Assembly: GCA_003987775.1 (NCBI GenBank)
Contig: RXJD01000011.1
Coordinates: 1-64,000 of the forward strand
DNA length: 64,000 bases
From: Mycobacterium sp.
GTDB taxonomy: Bacteria > Actinomycetota > Actinomycetes > Mycobacteriales > Mycobacteriaceae
Direction of reading: 5' to 3'
Below are positions 8,355-17,600 of this stretch, piece after piece (within the stretch, counting starts at the first letter, position 1; each line of letters opens with the position of its first letter). Both the position numbers and the translations under genes were made by a program. Under the pieces are notes generated by a model. It did not search any database and had not been told where the DNA came from. It was given only the letters and a program-made list of their open reading frames with translations.

Positions 8355-9500
8355 GTGCAGGGTTTCGGCTTCTCGACGCTGGCGCTGGTGACCGCCATCG
8401 GTTTTGCCGGTCCGTTGTTGGCCGCCGTTCCCCGGCTGCGGATCCCGGTGGTCATCGGTGAATTGCTCGCCGGACTCGCGGTCGGCAACTCGGGATTCGG
8501 AATCATCGACGTGGGCAACGCGACATTGCAGTTTCTCGCCAATATCGGCTTCGCGCTGGTGATGTTCGTCGTCGGGACCCAGATTCCGGTCCGCGGCCTG
8601 CAATTGCGCGCCGCATTGCCGTTGGCCGGCGCACGCGCCGGCTTGGTGGCTGCCGTCGCGACGGCGATGGGATTGCTCCTCGCCTTCGAGTTTCACAATG
8701 GTCACGGTGCGCTGTACGCGGTGTTGATGGCGTCGTCGTCAGCGGCGCTGGCATTGCCGATAATCCAGTCCCTGAAGTCCAGGGCGTCTGCCGTTCTTCT
8801 GGTGTCCGCGCAGATCGCGGTCGCCGACTGTGCGTGCATTCTTCTGTTGCCGTTGGCGATTGAGCCGGATCGGGCGCTGATCGCGGCACTGAGTGCACTG
8901 TCGATCGCCGGCTGTGCCGTGGCGATCTTCGTACTATTGCGCGAGTTCGACCGCCGGGGGCTGCTGCGCCGTGTGCACGTCCACTCCAAAAAGGACCGGC
9001 TCGCACTGGAATTGCGGACCAGCCTGCTGCTGCTCTTCGCGCTGGCGTCGGTCGCCGTCGCCACCCGGGTCTCGATCATGTTGTCAGGCTTCGCCCTCGG
9101 CCTGGCGGTCGCCGCCGTCGGCGAGCCACGCCGGCTGGCGCGCCAATTGTTCGGCATCACCGAAGGGTTCTTCAGTCCGTTGTTCTTCGTATGGCTGGGC
9201 GCGTCCCTGCAAGTGCGCGAGCTGATCGCGAATCCCAGGTTCGTCGTCCTAGGAGTGGGCCTCGGGGCAGGCGCGCTGATAGCGCATTGCGCTGCAAGAT
9301 TCCTCGGCCAGCCGCTGACACTCGCCGTGCTCTCCGCGGCACAACTCGGTGTACCGGTCGCGGCAGCGACGATCGGAACGGAGCGCCAACTGTTCGCGGG
9401 GGGCGAGGCCGCAGCCCTGATTCTCGGTGCCCTGATCACTATCGGCGGCACGTCGATCGCGGGCCGGCTGGCGGCGCGGCGACACGGCGTGCCGGGCTAG
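8355..9500 (+). CDS. CPA2-family cation:proton antiporter (KefB/Na-H exchanger type)
   Basis: 381 aa starting at GTG 8355. About eleven to twelve hydrophobic segments cover the whole length, with the CPA2 pattern RIPVVIGELLAGLAVG near the N-terminus, a QFLANIGFALVMFVVGTQI segment, and a GEP...GITEGFFSPLFFVWLG region typical of the Na+/H+ exchanger domain. No RCK/TrkA-N regulatory domain follows, so it is a short form. It should exchange K+ or Na+ for H+ across the membrane. The stop codon overlaps the first of three DosR-like palindromes that belong to the next gene. Confidence 0.85.
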   Translation: MQGFGFSTLALVTAIGFAGPLLAAVPRLRIPVVIGELLAGLAVGNSGFGIIDVGNATLQFLANIGFALVMFVVGTQIPVRGLQLRAALPLAGARAGLVAAVATAMGLLLAFEFHNGHGALYAVLMASSSAALALPIIQSLKSRASAVLLVSAQIAVADCACILLLPLAIEPDRALIAALSALSIAGCAVAIFVLLREFDRRGLLRRVHVHSKKDRLALELRTSLLLLFALASVAVATRVSIMLSGFALGLAVAAVGEPRRLARQLFGITEGFFSPLFFVWLGASLQVRELIANPRFVVLGVGLGAGALIAHCAARFLGQPLTLAVLSAAQLGVPVAAATIGTERQLFAGGEAAALILGALITIGGTSIAGRLAARRHGVPG

Positions 9501-9513
9501 GGACATTCGACCC
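9500..9513 (+). promoter_or_regulatory. DosR-like box 1 before the 97-aa gene
   Basis: GGGACATTCGACCC matches 11 of 14 positions of the DosR core GGGACTWWAGTCCC. It begins on the last base of the antiporter stop codon, 147 nt before the 9661 start. Confidence 0.6.
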
Positions 9514-9523
9514 CCGGGCATCC

Positions 9524-9537
9524 GTGACCAAGGGCCC
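9524..9537 (+). promoter_or_regulatory. DosR-like box 2 before the 97-aa gene
   Basis: GTGACCAAGGGCCC matches 10 of 14 positions of the DosR core. It lies 24 nt after box 1. Confidence 0.5.
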
Positions 9538-9545
9538 GCACGCCT

Positions 9546-9559
9546 GGGACTTCGGCACG
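9546..9559 (+). promoter_or_regulatory. DosR-like box 3 before the 97-aa gene
   Basis: GGGACTTCGGCACG keeps the full GGGACTT left half but a poor right half (9 of 14). Spacing to box 2 is 22 nt start to start, about two helical turns, as in tandem DosR sites. Confidence 0.42.
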
Positions 9560-9660
9560 CTCATGCGGCGACCGAAGCACTGTGGACCGGTTCCGTTGGG
9601 CCCTATATGCCGCGGTGCGCTCCTGGTCAGATAGACCCAAGGCTGATCGAGGAGGCCGCA

Positions 9661-9954
9661 ATGACGAAATTCTGGTTACTGGCCACCGACCACTTGACCC
9701 TGGGGTGGCTCAACCGGCCGGCGATATCGCCGGTGAGCCTGTACCACGTCACCGACCGGCTTCATGACGGACGCACGGTCGACGTGCCGGGTCACCAGAT
9801 CGCGCCGACGGTCTCAGGGTGGCTCGCCGAGCTGGGCGTGGAAAGCCCGCTGGTAGACGACTTGGCGCGGGCGGCGCAGGCGGGCGACTGGGCGGCGGTC
9901 TATGCCGTCGGTGAGCACCTGTCCGTAGAGGTCACCATTGCCGCGGCCGCTTGA
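9661..9954 (+). CDS. Conserved small protein, candidate dormancy-regulon member (97 aa)
   Basis: Starts at ATG 9661 (MTKFWLLATDHL), with GGAGG at 9650-9654; the frame extends upstream only into poor sequence. The protein is acidic, mostly alpha-helical by eye, with PGHQIAPTVSGWLAELGVESPLVDDLARAAQAGDW at its centre and no membrane segment. I do not recognise a named family. Three DosR-like boxes lie upstream and the acg-like gene follows, so it is probably induced by hypoxia or nitric oxide. Role unknown. Confidence 0.7.
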   Translation: MTKFWLLATDHLTLGWLNRPAISPVSLYHVTDRLHDGRTVDVPGHQIAPTVSGWLAELGVESPLVDDLARAAQAGDWAAVYAVGEHLSVEVTIAAAA

Positions 9955-9961
9955 GCAGTAA

Positions 9962-9975
9962 AGGCACAAAGTCCC
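9962..9975 (+). promoter_or_regulatory. DosR-like box before acg
   Basis: AGGCACAAAGTCCC has a perfect right half (AAAGTCCC) and 10 of 14 overall. It is 87 nt upstream of the acg start. A weaker GAGGAC...GCCCTC dyad at 9983-9999 could be a second site. Confidence 0.5.
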
Positions 9976-10061
9976 GTCGAATGAGGACGCCGTGCCCTCG
10001 TCCCGGCGGGGTTGGTCACGCTTTTGTGGATACAGGACATAGGTGGAAAGGAACGCAAGGG

Positions 10062-11054
10062 ATGAGCGCACGCTTCCCGGATGAAGGCACAATCCGGACA
10101 GTTCTCACGCTGGCGTCTCGGGCGCCGTCGGTACACAACACCCAGCCGTGGCGCTGGCGGGTGCACACGTCCAGCCTCCATCTCTACTCCGACACCAGCC
10201 GTCAACTGCCCCACACCGATCCGGACGGGCGCGACTTGATCCTCAGTTGCGGTGCCGCGCTGAATCATTGCGTCACCGCGCTGGCGGCCGTCGGGTGGCA
10301 GGCCAAGGTGTCCCGGCTGCCCAACCCGGCCGATCCCAGCCATCTGGCCGCGATCGAAGTGATTCCGCAGGTGCCTGATCAGCGCGACATCGTGCTGGCC
10401 GCCGCGATGCCGCGGCGGCGAACGGACCGGCGGCACTACAGCTTCTGGCCGGTTCCCGTAGGTGACGTGGCGCTGATGGCTGCGCGGGCGGCCCGCTTGG
10501 GGGCTGCGCTGCATCGGGTCGAATCGATGGAAATGCTGAATACCGTTGTACTGCAGTCGATTTCGCAACACGAGGCCGATCCCGCTTACCTGGCGGAACT
10601 GACCGCCTGGAGCGGCCGGCACGCGTCTAACTCGGGAGTCCCCGCCCGTAACGCGCCGGCGCCGGACCCGGCCGCGAGGATACCCGGCCGTCGTTTCGCA
10701 GGCGCCGCACTGGCCATGCCGCCCGACGTCCACGCAGAAGACGACAACGGCGTGATCCTGGCGCTCGGCACCCGCAATGACGACCGACTGGCCCGGTTGC
10801 GTGCCGGCGAGGCCAGCAGCGTTGTGCTGCTGACCGCGACGGCGATGGGGCTGGCGAGTTGTCCGGTCACCGAACCGCTGGAGATCGAGGAAACGCGCGC
10901 CGCCGTACGTGCGGATGTGTTCGGCAACAACAACTATCCCCAGATGCTGTTCCGCGTCGGATGGGCCCCCATCAACGCGGACCCCTTGCCGGCGACGCCC
11001 CGGCGCGCGCTGTCGGACACGGTGGAGTGGTTGGCTGCTGCGGACGCCCGGTAA
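10062..11054 (+). CDS. acg: Acg-family nitroreductase-like protein
   Basis: 330 aa from ATG 10062, preceded by GGAAAGGAACG. The N-terminus (TLASRAPSVHNTQPWRWRV) and the later RRRTDRR, GTRNDDRLARLRAGEA and LFRVGWAP segments are those of the Acg family (Rv2032 and paralogues), a nitroreductase fold lacking much of the FMN-binding lid. In M. tuberculosis Acg is one of the most strongly DosR-induced proteins and is thought to bind or sequester flavin rather than reduce nitro compounds. A DosR-like box upstream fits. A 7-bp hairpin separates it from the hydrogenase operon. Confidence 0.88.
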   Translation: MSARFPDEGTIRTVLTLASRAPSVHNTQPWRWRVHTSSLHLYSDTSRQLPHTDPDGRDLILSCGAALNHCVTALAAVGWQAKVSRLPNPADPSHLAAIEVIPQVPDQRDIVLAAAMPRRRTDRRHYSFWPVPVGDVALMAARAARLGAALHRVESMEMLNTVVLQSISQHEADPAYLAELTAWSGRHASNSGVPARNAPAPDPAARIPGRRFAGAALAMPPDVHAEDDNGVILALGTRNDDRLARLRAGEASSVVLLTATAMGLASCPVTEPLEIEETRAAVRADVFGNNNYPQMLFRVGWAPINADPLPATPRRALSDTVEWLAAADAR

Positions 11055-11069
11055 GTGGCCGTGAATAAC

Positions 11070-11090
11070 GGCTGTCGACGGTTGACAGCC
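11070..11090 (+). terminator. Hairpin between acg and the hydrogenase operon
   Basis: GGCTGTC (11070-11076) and GACAGCC (11084-11090) form a perfect 7-bp stem with a 7-nt loop, 16 nt after the acg stop. There is no T-run, as is usual in mycobacteria. The right arm overlaps a TTGACA hexamer (11082-11087), so an operator role is also possible. Confidence 0.45.
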
Positions 11091-11118
11091 CCCGCCGAAG
11101 TGGACGGATGATGGGTTG

Positions 11119-12243
11119 ATGACCGGAGACGGGGCAGACGTCGGCACTGGACTCCTGGACACCGCGGGTTTGCACGGTCTTGTCGACGTGCTGACTGCCC
11201 GCGGATTCCGGGTCATCGGCCCGACCTTGCGCGACAACGCCATCGTGCTGGCCGAATTGAGTTCGGCGAGCGACCTGCCACACGGCTGGGGTGTCGAGGT
11301 GAGCCCGGGGCACTACCGAGTGCACCGACGTGACGACCAGGCAGCGTTCGGCCATTCAGCGGGACCACAGTCGTGGAAACAGTTCCTGCACCCGCCCCGG
11401 CAACGGATCTGGGCCGGCAATCGTGACGGCAGTGTGGTGGAGGAACCCGAGGAGCCGCCGCGCTATGCGTTTCTGGGAGTGCGAGGCTGTGACCTCGCCG
11501 CCATCGCGACGCTCGACCGCGTGCTGGGTGCCGGCTCGTATCCAGACAACGCCTTCGTCACCCGGCGGCGGCAGATCTTCGTGGTCGCCGTCAATTGCAC
11601 GGAGCCCGGCGGGCTGTGCTTCTGCGCGTCGATGGGCACCGGGCCGGCGGCGGGGCCCGGATACGACCTGGCTCTGACCGAGCGCACCGACGGAGCCGGT
11701 GCGGCATCATATGTCGTCGACGTCGGGACTCCGGAGGGCGCCGAGATATTGGCGGCGGTGCCGCACCGGGCGGCGACAGAGAGCGAAAGCAGTTGCGCCC
11801 GAGAAGAAGTCGCAAATGCCGCGCACCGAATGGGTCGCCAGATGCCGGAGGGAGACCTGCGCAACCTGCTGCTCGACGCGCGCGAGTCGCCGCAGTGGGA
11901 AGAGGTGGCCGGCCGCTGCCTGACCTGTGGCAATTGCACCATGGTGTGCCCCACCTGTTTCTGCACCAGCACCGAAGACGTCACCGACCTCACCGGCGAT
12001 CACGCAGAACGCTGGCGGGAGTGGGCGTCCTGCTTCGAATTCGACTTCACCTTCATTCACGGCGGGGGCAGCGTCCGTCAATCGGGCGCCTCGCGCTACC
12101 GGCACTGGTTGACGCACAAGTTGGGTACCTGGCACGACCAGTTCGGTATGTCCGGTTGCGTCGGCTGCGGGCGCTGCATCGCCTGGTGCCCCACGGGGAT
12201 CGACATCACCGCCGAGATGAACAAGATGGCCGGCGATGAGTGA
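11119..12243 (+). CDS. hyhB: NiFe hydrogenase (group 3b-type) 4Fe-4S beta subunit
   Basis: 374 aa from ATG 11119 (a TTG directly before it is an alternative). The C-terminal third carries two ferredoxin-type motifs, [14 protein letters not shown] and [14 protein letters not shown], which bind two [4Fe-4S] clusters. The N-terminal part has the HydB/AsrA pattern ([31 protein letters not shown]). In group 3b hydrogenases this subunit passes electrons between the NAD(P)/FAD subunit and the hydrogenase small subunit. It opens a five-gene operon in which every junction overlaps or abuts. M. smegmatis Hyd3 (DosR-dependent) has the same make-up. I found no good DosR box directly in front of it. Confidence 0.88.
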   Translation: MTGDGADVGTGLLDTAGLHGLVDVLTARGFRVIGPTLRDNAIVLAELSSASDLPHGWGVEVSPGHYRVHRRDDQAAFGHSAGPQSWKQFLHPPRQRIWAGNRDGSVVEEPEEPPRYAFLGVRGCDLAAIATLDRVLGAGSYPDNAFVTRRRQIFVVAVNCTEPGGLCFCASMGTGPAAGPGYDLALTERTDGAGAASYVVDVGTPEGAEILAAVPHRAATESESSCAREEVANAAHRMGRQMPEGDLRNLLLDARESPQWEEVAGRCLTCGNCTMVCPTCFCTSTEDVTDLTGDHAERWREWASCFEFDFTFIHGGGSVRQSGASRYRHWLTHKLGTWHDQFGMSGCVGCGRCIAWCPTGIDITAEMNKMAGDE

Positions 12244-13087
12244 CTGGACCACGACGCCGCACGTCTCCGCGATGGACCCCCTGCCGTACCGGGTCCGTAG
12301 TCGTGTGGTGGAGAGCCCGGATTCGGCGACTCTGTGCCTCGAGCCCGTCGACCGGGCGGTGCGATCGCCCGAGCCCGGAGAGTTCATGATGCTCTACGCA
12401 TTCGGTGTCGGCGAAGCGGCGATCTCGATCAGTGGTGACCCGACCGTCAAGGACGGATCCATCACCCATACGGTGCGAGCGGTGGGTGCGGTCAGTCGTG
12501 CCCTGCACGACGCCCAGCCGGGAACCCTGGTCGGGGTTCGGGGTCCGTTCGGCACCAGCTGGGGGCTGGCCAATGCCGAGGGCCGCGATCTGGTGATGGT
12601 CGCCGGCGGCGTGGGGCTGTGCCCGTTGCGGCCGGCGATCCTGGGTGCGCTGGCGCACCGCGAGCGCTACGGCAAGGTGATGCTCGTCGTTGGTGCCCGC
12701 TCGCCGGCCGATTTCGTCTTCGTCGACCAGCTGAAGACGTGGGCCGACGATCCGCGAATCGAGTTGCATCTGATCGCCGACGCGGCGACCCAGGGTTGGG
12801 AAGGGGAAGTCGGGCTGGTCACCGAACCCTTGCGCCGCCTCACTCTGAATGCCGAGCGCACCAGTGCCTTTTTGTGCGGGCCGGAGCCGATGATGCGATT
12901 CGGTGCGGCGGAGCTGATGTCCAAAGGTGTAGCCGCGCGGGATATTCGGGTGTCTCTGGAGCGCAATATGCAATGCGGAGTCGGCTGGTGCGGCCACTGT
13001 CAGCTCGGCCCCCTGCTGCTGTGCCGCGACGGGCCGGTCGTCGGTTACGACGTGGCCGGCCCGCTGATGCAGGTGAAGGAGCTGTAG
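12236..13087 (+). CDS. hyhG: Hydrogenase FAD/NAD(P)-binding gamma subunit
   Basis: 283 aa; the start overlaps the preceding gene by 8 nt. The order is a ferredoxin-reductase-like FAD domain ([16 protein letters not shown]), an NAD(P) domain ([14 protein letters not shown] ... FLCGPEPMM), and a C-terminal [2Fe-2S] binding segment [17 protein letters not shown]. This is the HydG/PyrK-like module that links the hydrogenase to NAD(P)H. It lets the complex evolve H2 from NAD(P)H or run in reverse, which is useful for redox balance when respiration stops. Confidence 0.88.
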   Translation: MSDWTTTPHVSAMDPLPYRVRSRVVESPDSATLCLEPVDRAVRSPEPGEFMMLYAFGVGEAAISISGDPTVKDGSITHTVRAVGAVSRALHDAQPGTLVGVRGPFGTSWGLANAEGRDLVMVAGGVGLCPLRPAILGALAHRERYGKVMLVVGARSPADFVFVDQLKTWADDPRIELHLIADAATQGWEGEVGLVTEPLRRLTLNAERTSAFLCGPEPMMRFGAAELMSKGVAARDIRVSLERNMQCGVGWCGHCQLGPLLLCRDGPVVGYDVAGPLMQVKEL

Positions 13088-13846
13088 ATGAGCCGAGTCA
13101 AACTGGCGGTGTGGAAGTTCGCGTCCTGCGACGGCTGTCAGCTGACCCTGCTGGACTGCGAGGACGAACTGCTGACCCTGGCCGACCAGGTCGAGATCGC
13201 CAACTTCGCCGAGGCATCCAGCGCGACGACCGCGGGGCCCTACGATGTCTCGCTGGTCGAGGGCTCGATCACCACCCCGCACGACGAACGTCGCATCCGT
13301 GAGATTCGCGACCAGTCAAAGATATTGGTCACCATCGGCGCGTGTGCCACCTCCGGGGGAGTCCAGGCCCTGCGCAACTTCGCCGACGTCACCGAGTTCG
13401 CGTCGGTCGTCTACGCCAAACCGGAATACATTGACACGCTGGCGACTTCCACGCCGGCCTCAGCCCATGTCAAGGTCGACTATCAGCTGCAAGGCTGCCC
13501 CATCGACCGCGGTCAGCTCCTTGACACGCTGGCGGCCCTGCTGGTCGGACGCAAGCCGCGGTTGCCGGCGAAGACGGTGTGCACGGAGTGCAAACTGCGC
13601 GGCGTCACCTGCGTCATGGTGGCCGACGGCATACCGTGCCTGGGCCCCGTCACGCACGCCGGTTGCGGGGCGCTGTGCCCTCGGCACCACCGCGGATGTT
13701 TCGGGTGCTTCGGTCCCTCTGCCGCACCGAAAACCGCGACGCTGATTCCGCTGCTGCGTCATGACGGAATGTCGGAGACCGATGTCGAGCGGGTGTTCTC
13801 CACGTTCAACGTGGCACGATTCGCAGCGGAACGGAGCGAGCAGTGA
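13088..13846 (+). CDS. hyhS: NiFe hydrogenase small (delta) subunit
   Basis: 252 aa, starting directly after the gamma subunit stop. Proximal-cluster ligands are visible in [14 protein letters not shown] and [11 protein letters not shown]-terminal Cys-rich region ([31 protein letters not shown]) can carry two more [4Fe-4S] clusters. There is no twin-arginine signal, so the enzyme is cytoplasmic as expected for group 3b. It bridges the catalytic large subunit to the beta subunit. Confidence 0.9.
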   Translation: MSRVKLAVWKFASCDGCQLTLLDCEDELLTLADQVEIANFAEASSATTAGPYDVSLVEGSITTPHDERRIREIRDQSKILVTIGACATSGGVQALRNFADVTEFASVVYAKPEYIDTLATSTPASAHVKVDYQLQGCPIDRGQLLDTLAALLVGRKPRLPAKTVCTECKLRGVTCVMVADGIPCLGPVTHAGCGALCPRHHRGCFGCFGPSAAPKTATLIPLLRHDGMSETDVERVFSTFNVARFAAERSEQ

Positions 13847-15135
13847 CGTCCTCGGACCGCACCCTGCGGGTCGGAACACTCACCCGCGTCGAAGGGGAAG
13901 GGGCGCTCAACGTCACGCTCAAAGACGGCGCACTGGAATCCGTCGAGCTCAATATCTACGAGCCGCCAAGGTTTTTCGAAGCGTTCCTGCGGGGACGCGC
14001 GCACAGCGAACCGCCGGACCTGACCGCGCGGATCTGCGGCATCTGCCCGGTGGCGTATCAGCTCAGCGCCTGCAACGCCATCGAAGATGCCTGCGGGGCC
14101 GAGATCGACGACGAGATCGTCGCTCTGCGCCGGCTACTGTACTGCGGCGAATGGATCCACAGCCACGTCCTGCACATCTACCTGCTGCACGCCCCGGACT
14201 TCCTGGGCTATCCCGACATCGTCAGCATGGCCCGCGACCACCGCGACGTGGTAGAACGCGGACTGGCGCTGAAAAAGGCGGGTAACCGCCTGATGGAGTT
14301 CGTCGGTGGCAGGGCCATCCATCCGATCAACCTGCGACTCGGTGGGTTCTATTCGGTGCCAACCCGTTTCGAGCTCAATCCCATCGCGCAGGAATTGCGC
14401 ACCGCGATGGACCACGCACTGGCCACCGTGGAATGGGTATCCGGATTCGAGTTCCCCGATCTCGAACTGGACCATGAGATGTTGGCGCTCACCGCTTCCG
14501 GTCGCTACGCGATCGAGAACGGGACCATCGCGCGCAGTCCCGGTCGGCCTTTTGCGGTGGCCGATTTCATGCAGCACGTCGTCGAGTCGCAAGTGCCGCA
14601 TTCCACGGCGCTGCACGCGACGCTGGATGGCGGTCGCTACCTGACCGGACCGCTGGCCCGGTATTCGTTGAACTCGGGGGCCCTGTCACCGGTAGCGGCC
14701 CAGGCGGCCCGTCGGGCCGGACTGGCGGGGCAGTGCCGAAACCCGTTCCGCAGCATTATCGTTCGTGCTGTAGAGGTGGTCTACGCGATCGAGGAGGCGT
14801 TACGGATCATCGACGAGTATGAGCGCCCGCCGCGGCCGTTCGTCGACGTGGCGGCCCGCGCCGGAATCGGGCACGGAGTCAGCGAAGCACCCCGGGGCCT
14901 GCTATACCACCGGTACCACATCACCGCGGACGGGCAGGTATCCGCGGCGACCATCATCCCGCCGACCTCGCAGAACCAGGCGGCTATCGAAGCCGACCTC
15001 AGCCGGGTGATCTCCGAGAACCTCGACCTGGAGGACGATGCACTCACCGCGCTGTGTGAGAGGGTGATCCGCAACTACGACCCCTGCATCTCCTGCTCGA
15101 CCCACTTCCTGACGCTGACGGTCCGGCGCACGTGA
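13843..15135 (+). CDS. hyhL: NiFe hydrogenase large (alpha, catalytic) subunit
   Basis: 430 aa; GTG start overlaps the small-subunit stop (GTGA). Nickel ligands are in the N-terminal RICGIC motif and the C-terminal DPCISCSTH motif. The eight residues after the final His (FLTLTVRR-T) would be the tail removed by the maturation protease during active-site assembly. The residue four after the second Cys of the first motif is Tyr (CPVAYQ), where His is common in other groups. The enzyme interconverts H2 with protons and electrons. Accessory hyp genes for Ni-Fe-CN insertion are not in this window and must be encoded elsewhere. Confidence 0.92.
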   Translation: MTSSDRTLRVGTLTRVEGEGALNVTLKDGALESVELNIYEPPRFFEAFLRGRAHSEPPDLTARICGICPVAYQLSACNAIEDACGAEIDDEIVALRRLLYCGEWIHSHVLHIYLLHAPDFLGYPDIVSMARDHRDVVERGLALKKAGNRLMEFVGGRAIHPINLRLGGFYSVPTRFELNPIAQELRTAMDHALATVEWVSGFEFPDLELDHEMLALTASGRYAIENGTIARSPGRPFAVADFMQHVVESQVPHSTALHATLDGGRYLTGPLARYSLNSGALSPVAAQAARRAGLAGQCRNPFRSIIVRAVEVVYAIEEALRIIDEYERPPRPFVDVAARAGIGHGVSEAPRGLLYHRYHITADGQVSAATIIPPTSQNQAAIEADLSRVISENLDLEDDALTALCERVIRNYDPCISCSTHFLTLTVRRT

Positions 15136-15602
15136 GCGCCCGAGTCGCCGTGATCGGCCTCGGAAATCGGTACCGGCGCGACGACGGGGTCGGCATCGCC
15201 GCCGCCCGGGCACTCGACGAATTGGCGCTGCCCGGCGTCGAAGTGGTGACCGGCATCGTGGATCCGCTGACACTGCTTGACTTTTGGTCGGGCGCGCGAC
15301 TGGCCGTCATCGTGGACGCGGCGGTCACGCGCGTTCCGATGGCGGGCCGTATCCATTGCTGCAATCTCGATGACGTGCTCAGTTCCCCGAATCGGCTGAG
15401 CTCGCACCGCATCGATATCGGCGGCGCGTACGCGCTCGGCCACGCAATGGGTCGGGTACCGGAGGCGCTACAGATATTTGCCGTCGACGTCGCCGACACC
15501 GGTCATGGTCTCGGATTGAGCCAGTCGGTCGAGCGGGCCATCCCCGAGGTAGTCGCGCTGGCCGTCGCCGAAATCAACCGTGTGACAGAGCTTTCGGCTT
15601 AG
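15132..15602 (+). CDS. Hydrogenase maturation protease (HyaD/HycI type)
   Basis: 156 aa; GTG start overlaps the large-subunit stop by 4 nt. The motif GLGNRYRRDDGVG at the N-terminus is the family signature, with the Asp expected to bind nickel in the pre-enzyme, followed by VIVDAAV and a His in SSHRID. The protein should cut the C-terminal tail of the large subunit once nickel is inserted. Its last codons overlap by 4 nt the end of the convergent hydrolase gene (TTAG shared), so there is no spacer for a terminator. Confidence 0.88.
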   Translation: MSARVAVIGLGNRYRRDDGVGIAAARALDELALPGVEVVTGIVDPLTLLDFWSGARLAVIVDAAVTRVPMAGRIHCCNLDDVLSSPNRLSSHRIDIGGAYALGHAMGRVPEALQIFAVDVADTGHGLGLSQSVERAIPEVVALAVAEINRVTELSA

Positions 15603-16267
15603 CTTTCCGGTCGGTTGAGGTGGTTGGTGAACCACCCACGTGCCAGCATCGCCACTTGCTCGAGGGTGCCGGGTTCCTCGAACAGATGGGTGGCGCCGGG
15701 CACCACGGCGATTTTGCACTCGGCAGGCATGGCCGCACGCGCTCGGCGGTTGAGTTCCAGGACCATCTCGTCGCGCCCACCGACGATCAACAGGGTGGGT
15801 GAGTGGACGTGGCGTAACGCCTCGCCCGCCAGGTCGGGCCGGCCGCCGCGAGACACGACAGCCGCCACCTTGACCCCGGGATTGGCGGCAGCGGCCAGCG
15901 CCGCGCCCGCGCCGGTACTCGCGCCGAAGTAGCCGACGGGCAGCGCCGCGGTGTCGGGCTGGGCGGCAAGCCAGCCGGTGATGTCGACGAGGCGGGAAGC
16001 CAGCAGCGGGATATCGAAGACGTTGGCGCGGTCACGTTCCTCATCCGGTGTCAGCAGGTCGAAAAGCACCGTCGCGAAACCCGCATCGTTGAGAACCCGC
16101 GCGACGTACTGGTTGCGGGGGCTGTGCCTGCTGCTCCCGCTGCCGTGCGCGAATACCACCACACCCTTGGGTTGCTGGGGAATGGTCAGATGACCCGCCA
16201 CCGAAACCCGCCTGACGGCTACCACAATTTCCTCGTCACGCAGCGGTGGCTTCTTGAACTCGCTCAT
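15599..16267 (-). CDS. Dienelactone hydrolase-like alpha/beta hydrolase
   Basis: 222 aa from ATG 16267. A short alpha/beta-hydrolase: VVVFAHGSGSSRHSPRNQY near the oxyanion hole, the nucleophile elbow GASTGAG (Ser), DEMVLELN acid region and a late catalytic His in GATHLFEEPG. The family includes the hydrolase half of M. tuberculosis Rv0571c, a DosR-regulon gene, and dienelactone hydrolases. Substrate unknown. A weak DosR-like site (TGGCCACAAGTCAC, 16303-16316, 9 of 14) lies upstream. Convergent with the hydrogenase operon. Confidence 0.82.
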   Translation of the reverse strand: MSEFKKPPLRDEEIVVAVRRVSVAGHLTIPQQPKGVVVFAHGSGSSRHSPRNQYVARVLNDAGFATVLFDLLTPDEERDRANVFDIPLLASRLVDITGWLAAQPDTAALPVGYFGASTGAGAALAAAANPGVKVAAVVSRGGRPDLAGEALRHVHSPTLLIVGGRDEMVLELNRRARAAMPAECKIAVVPGATHLFEEPGTLEQVAMLARGWFTNHLNRPES

Positions 16268-16372
16268 GAGTCGAGTGTCAATCGTTCTGCCGTAGCGCGA
16301 CATGGCCACAAGTCACTTCGCTCAGCGACGAAGTTCCCCTCTTGGGCAGCGGCGGCGCCGGGGTCGTGAATG

Positions 16373-17506
16373 TCACGGTCGCGAGTCGGAGGTGCTGGCA
16401 AGTCGGTCGTTCGCCGCGTACCGCAAAAGCGCGGCGACACCGTCGGTGGGTGTGATCCGGCCCTCCGCCCGAACCAGTTTCGCCCCCACGGCGATAGCGC
16501 TGAAGGGCAGCGCCTCGTCGGCCCGCGCAATGCGGCCTACCGGTTCGCCGAAGTCGGAGAGCACGTCAGCGTCGGGCGCCACTGCGGTCAGCGCTGCACC
16601 GGTGACGACGGTCGCGTCGCCCATCTCGCCGACGATGAGCGTCTCGACATCGCCTTCGCGCAGCGCTGCACAGACCGCGGCGAGGCCGTCGGCCGCCAAC
16701 CCTGAGCCACGGCCGATTTCGGCATCGAGCCGCTCCGCGATGTCCGCCATCTCCAGGTCGTGGAGCCGAGCGAACTCCGGGGCGGTGAGCCGGTATATCT
16801 CGGCGTAGTTGACGTCGCCCCGGTGCCCTTCGGCGTGTAGTTGCGCCACCCGCTGCGTCACCCGCTTCGGTAGTTCGGCCATCACATCGGCCCGGGAACG
16901 CACCTCGCCGCTGAGGAACACCACCTCGGGGTCCGCTTCGTCGACCAGATGAATCAGGTGATCGGCGATTGCGCGGCAGTTCATCCGGATGGCTTCCTCG
17001 GTGGTGTGCTGCATGTCGCCGTAACCGTTCCAGCCCGCGGTCGCCGGCTTGTGCACCGGGTAGCCGCTGCCCTCGACAGTGGTCGAACTGGTGGTCCGCC
17101 CCTTGTACAGGGTCACATCGGCACCGGTGTGGTCGACCGCGGCGAATACGTATGTCGGTCGCCGCATTTCGTGCGCGATCAAGGGCAGCACGTACGGGTA
17201 GTCCGACAACCGGATGACAGTGGACTGGGGCGGGCTGATCAACTGCTCGTTGATCAGCACCTTGGCGCGGGTGACGATCACCGCACGGCCGCGTCGTCCC
17301 ACCGCAGGCTGGTGGTGCAGGATCGCCTCCTCGAGCCTCTCGAGTACGCCCGTGCTGGCGCCCAGATCCTCGACCTGCCCGCGGATGTCGCGCCACTTGG
17401 CCTCGAGCTGGCCGGCCGCGTCGGCGGCATCGTGGGAGTCGTCGAAATAGACCGACGCAAACGGACCCGCTATTTTCGTCAGCCACCGCAGGTGTTCTGA
17501 GAGCAT
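16373..17506 (-). CDS. Rv2629-like peptidyl-tRNA hydrolase/bacterial eRF1-family protein
   Basis: 377 aa from ATG 17506, with AGAAGGGGA upstream. It follows M. tuberculosis Rv2629 closely: GPFASVYFDDSHD, VIRLSDYPYVLPLI, MRRPTYVFAAVDHTGADV, YPVHKP..AGWNGYGD..HTTEEAIRMNCRA, GRGSGLAA. The family (baeRF, related to eRF1/Vms1) keeps a Gly/Arg loop and is thought to hydrolyse peptidyl-tRNA on stalled ribosomes; Rv2629 is DosR-induced. A near-perfect DosR box lies 95 nt upstream, inside the end of the next gene. This suggests ribosome rescue or growth arrest under hypoxia. Confidence 0.88.
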   Translation of the reverse strand: MLSEHLRWLTKIAGPFASVYFDDSHDAADAAGQLEAKWRDIRGQVEDLGASTGVLERLEEAILHHQPAVGRRGRAVIVTRAKVLINEQLISPPQSTVIRLSDYPYVLPLIAHEMRRPTYVFAAVDHTGADVTLYKGRTTSSTTVEGSGYPVHKPATAGWNGYGDMQHTTEEAIRMNCRAIADHLIHLVDEADPEVVFLSGEVRSRADVMAELPKRVTQRVAQLHAEGHRGDVNYAEIYRLTAPEFARLHDLEMADIAERLDAEIGRGSGLAADGLAAVCAALREGDVETLIVGEMGDATVVTGAALTAVAPDADVLSDFGEPVGRIARADEALPFSAIAVGAKLVRAEGRITPTDGVAALLRYAANDRLASTSDSRP

Positions 17507-17600
17507 GAGATCCCCTTCTGTTAGTGCGGCTGAGCATGTGTTCGCCCGCAACGGTATGAAAGGCGAACCGGCGGTGGCAGAGTCGTAAGCCCTCCGATCG

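Noticed and set aside
11055..11118. DosR box directly before the hydrogenase operon
   Set aside because: The 64-nt gap holds no sequence matching more than about half of the core; only a hairpin and a TTGACA were found.
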